A stretch of 64,000 nt of DNA from Myxococcales bacterium. Lineage in GTDB: Bacteria; Myxococcota_A; Bradymonadia; UBA7976; UBA1532. Positions 61,912-64,000 of the stretch are shown here, piece by piece. The position numbers and the translations under genes are program-made. Numbering within the stretch: the first letter of the stretch is position 1; the number at the start of each line of letters is the position of its first letter. Under the pieces are notes generated by a model. The model had not been told where the DNA came from and ran no database searches. It saw only the letters and a list, made by a program, of their open reading frames with translations. The stretch lies in NCBI GenBank assembly GCA_020633435.1, contig JACKDP010000001.1, forward strand, positions 1,116,001 through 1,180,000, given 5' to 3'.

Positions 61912-64000
61912 ATGGACGATTCTCTTCGCGGGCGCGAACACGCCTGCGTCACGCGCGCGGGCTCGCGCTCGATGTCTCGGCGGCGGTGGCCTTGGTCTCT
62001 GGCCCTGACAGTGGCCTGGGGCGTCGGCGGGTGCGCTACGGCCACCGATGTGCAGGACGGGCTCGGCGCCGACGCGCCGAACGCGGACGCCGCAGCGGAC
62101 GCCCGGCAGCCGGAGGCAGACGCCATCGCCCCCGCCCCGGCGGCCGACGCCGGCGACGCGCCGGACGCCGCGAGCGCGTGCGCAGCGGCCTGCGATCCCC
62201 CGAACCGATGCCAGGCCGATCCGAACGGTCAGCTGGTCTGCACGGGTCGCTGCGATCCCGACGAGCCGCGCTGCCCACCGGGCTTCGACTGTCGACTCAT
62301 CACCAACAGTGGCGCCGACGCCACCTGGGAGTGCGCGCCCCGGCCGGATGGACTGTGCGAGCCATGCACCGACGACGCCGACTGCGCCCCGCTGGGCCTG
62401 CCGGGTGACCGGTGCCTCGATCTCGACGACGGCCGCTTCTGCGGCAGCGGCTGTGCCGATGGCTTCTGCCGGCGGGGATTCACCTGCGAGGCCGAGCAGT
62501 GTCGGCCCGAGGCCGGCACCTGTCTCGCCTGTCAGGACGCCGACGGCGACGGCTACGGGGTCGGCGCCGGGTGCGCGGGCCCCGACTGCGACGACGGCGA
62601 CCTGAGCCGAAACGCCGGCGCTGCCGAGCGATGTGACGGCCTCGACAATGACTGCGACGGCGTCGTCGACGAGCCTCCCCTGCCCGCCGCACCCGCCGAG
62701 CTGTGTGACGGTCCGGGGGTCTGTGCGGGGAACACAGCGCAGTGCGTCGACGGCGACTGGGCCTGCGCTCGCCCGGTGGAGCACGAGGAGGTCGAGTCGC
62801 GCTGCGACGGCCTCGACAATGACTGCAACGGTCGGGTTGATGACCTCCCCGGTCGAGGCGACGCCTGTGAGGCCGGCGAAGGCGCGTGCCGCCGCCCGGG
62901 CGTCCTCGTCTGCGAGGCCGAGAGCGGCACGCTGCAGTGCTCGGCCGTGCCCGCGGGTCCCGTCCCCGAGCGCTGCAACGGCATCGACGATGACTGCAAC
63001 GGCCTCGTCGACGACGTCGAGGGATCGGGCGAAGCCTGCAGCGCGGGGGAAGGCGAGTGTCTCGTTCGGGGCGAGCGGCTGTGCCGCGGCGGGCGCCTCG
63101 CCTGCAGCGCCGAGGCGGCAGCGCCACGTCCCGAGGCCTGCGACGGGCGTGACAACGACTGCGATGGGCGCGTCGACGAGGACGTGCCGCCCCCGTGCGA
63201 CGCCGAAGAGGAGCGCTGCAACGGCCTCGACGACGACCAGGACGGTGAGGTCGACGAGGGCCTCGCCCAGGCCTGCGCCAACGCTTGTGGCGGCGGCCGC
63301 CAGGTCTGCCTGGGCGGCGCGTGGGGGGCCTGTGACGCACCGACGCCCGAGGAAGAGCGGTGCAACGGCGCCGACGACGACTGCGACGGCCGCGCGGACG
63401 AGGCCCTCGTGCAGCCCTGCGAGACCGCCTGTGGCGCTGGCGAGAGCCGCTGCGAGGGCGGTGCCTGGTCGGCGTGCGTGGGCCCCGCGGCCCGCCCGGA
63501 GGCCTGCAACGACGTCGACGACGACTGCGATGGACGCACGGACGAGGGCGTCTGCGGAGAGTGCGCGGGGCGCCCGGATGGCGCGCTCGTCGGGGTCGAT
63601 GAGTGGGGCGCCTGCGAAGGCTTCGCCGAGCCCTGCGGCGAGGCGGGCGAGCGACAGCGGCAGCGCCGCGTCTGCCGAGGTGGCGCGGTGGTAGCGGAGG
63701 TCGAGCGGGAGGCCTGCCAGCGCGACACTGACGGCCTGATCCAGGCGGAAGGCGCCTGGGGCGTCTGCGGCGGCTTCGCCGACGCCTGCGACGAGACCGG
63801 CACCGAGGAGCGCGCCGTCACCACCTGCCAGGCCGGCCGCCAGGTCCTCCAGGACGAGCAGCGCCCCTGCCAGCGCGACACCGACGGCAGCATCATCGCC
63901 GCCGGCGCCTGGGGTGCCTGCGGCGGCTTCGCCGACGCTTGCGACGAGACCGGCACCGAGGAGCGCGCCGTCACCACCTGCCAGGCCGGCCGCCAGGTCC
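61912..64000 (+). CDS. Large Cys-rich lipoprotein with MopE-type and tandem 51-residue repeats, partial
   Basis: The ATG is at 61912 with GGAGGG seven bases upstream. The frame stays open to the window end (about 696 codons visible). A long N-terminal leader (MDDSLRGREHACVTRAG, then MSRRRWPWSLALTVAWGVGGC) is lipidated at Cys41; a start at Met21 (61972) is also possible. An Ala/Asp-rich tether follows, then a Cys-rich region. Seven MopE-type motifs (CDGLDNDCDG, CNGIDDDCNG and similar) lie at 62632, 62803, 62974, 63139, 63217, 63361 and 63505; in the one at 63217 the second Cys is Gln. From 63571 come about 50-residue repeats (W-GxCGGFxxxCDETGTEER-TTC). Such motifs bind Ca2+ or copper in related surface proteins. 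Confidence 0.85.
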   Translation, partial: MDDSLRGREHACVTRAGSRSMSRRRWPWSLALTVAWGVGGCATATDVQDGLGADAPNADAAADARQPEADAIAPAPAADAGDAPDAASACAAACDPPNRCQADPNGQLVCTGRCDPDEPRCPPGFDCRLITNSGADATWECAPRPDGLCEPCTDDADCAPLGLPGDRCLDLDDGRFCGSGCADGFCRRGFTCEAEQCRPEAGTCLACQDADGDGYGVGAGCAGPDCDDGDLSRNAGAAERCDGLDNDCDGVVDEPPLPAAPAELCDGPGVCAGNTAQCVDGDWACARPVEHEEVESRCDGLDNDCNGRVDDLPGRGDACEAGEGACRRPGVLVCEAESGTLQCSAVPAGPVPERCNGIDDDCNGLVDDVEGSGEACSAGEGECLVRGERLCRGGRLACSAEAAAPRPEACDGRDNDCDGRVDEDVPPPCDAEEERCNGLDDDQDGEVDEGLAQACANACGGGRQVCLGGAWGACDAPTPEEERCNGADDDCDGRADEALVQPCETACGAGESRCEGGAWSACVGPAARPEACNDVDDDCDGRTDEGVCGECAGRPDGALVGVDEWGACEGFAEPCGEAGERQRQRRVCRGGAVVAEVEREACQRDTDGLIQAEGAWGVCGGFADACDETGTEERAVTTCQAGRQVLQDEQRPCQRDTDGSIIAAGAWGACGGFADACDETGTEERAVTTCQAGRQV
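63571..64000 (+). repeat. Tandem repeat of about 153 bases, coding
   Basis: The first, divergent copy is at 63571-63720 (150 bases), the second at 63721-63873 and the third starts at 63874 and is cut by the window end. Copies two and three are almost identical over the 127 bases that can be compared, whereas the first copy differs at many sites. Each encodes a unit with W, six or so Cys/Gly-Gly and DETGTEE residues, similar to thrombospondin-type or myxobacterial C-rich repeats. The near identity suggests recent amplification. Confidence 0.85.

Noticed and set aside
62632..63550. Regularly spaced repeated DNA that could be taken for a non-coding array
   Set aside because: It encodes MopE-type Cys/Asp motifs in one unbroken frame, so it is a protein repeat.

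Overview
The window is very GC-rich, densely coded chromosomal DNA from a Gram-negative bacterium. Large TPR proteins, many lipoproteins, an FHA/AgmX-type envelope protein, MopE-like Cys/Asp repeats and a luciferase-monooxygenase-containing NRPS-like protein together suggest Myxococcota or a relative (old Deltaproteobacteria). This placement is an inference from gene content; there is no rRNA marker. I saw no rRNA, tRNA, CRISPR array, insertion sequence or prophage. No gene-free stretch exceeds about 210 bases, apart from short promoter regions that are described individually.

Layout. (1) 1-4.5 kb, plus strand: the end of a sugar ABC transporter operon (malE-like end, a frame-disrupted malF-like gene, malG-like), coupled to an RNA m5C methyltransferase and a small, probably RNA-binding, partner. 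(2) 4.4-8.4 kb, minus strand: a lipoprotein, a one-helix membrane protein of unknown function, and a fusion of 2-phosphoglycerate kinase to an archaeal-type phosphoglycerate mutase. (3) 8.45-16 kb, plus strand: a phosphate-uptake operon behind a clear triple 11-bp Pho-box-like repeat. It encodes an OprP/OprO-type porin, PstS, a PhoU fused to an inactive tyrosine-phosphatase fold, PstC, PstA, two different PstB ATPases and an APH-like kinase. (4) 16-19.4 kb, minus strand: a phospholipase-D-like lipoprotein, rsmI and an unknown gene.

(5) 19.4-41 kb, minus strand: the most interesting region. It is an envelope-machine cluster whose gene order and domain types resemble the Glt (gliding) / Nfs (spore-coat) machinery of Myxococcus. 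In transcription order it holds a secreted TPR protein, a 1085-residue secreted TPR protein, a TPR lipoprotein, a small secreted protein, an FHA-TM-AgmX/PglI protein, another TPR lipoprotein and a cytoplasmic TPR giant of about 3947 residues. I place three promoters in it. The outer-membrane barrels and the motor genes are not in the window. (6) 41.2-44.9 kb: a small Cys-rich lipoprotein and the canonical rpsP-khpA-rimM-trmD-rplS-rnhB-yraN operon behind a good sigma70 promoter. (7) 45-49.4 kb: two divergent sulfatase-fold genes, one apparently inactive and one apparently active with a MopE-type loop.

(8) 49.4-55.1 kb: scpB facing scpA tail to tail, with scpA at the end of a mutS-xerD-M50 protease-scpA operon. 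(9) 55.2-61.8 kb: an NRPS-like protein of 1290 residues in which every domain lacks its hallmark residues, a GNAT acetyltransferase, a thioredoxin-TPR protein and a frame-disrupted secreted protein. (10) 61.9 kb to the end: the start of a Cys-rich lipoprotein with seven MopE-type repeats followed by 153-bp tandem repeats running out of the window.

A recurrent theme is domains that keep their fold but lose catalytic residues: the PhoU-linked phosphatase, one PstB ATP site, one sulfatase and the NRPS-like protein.
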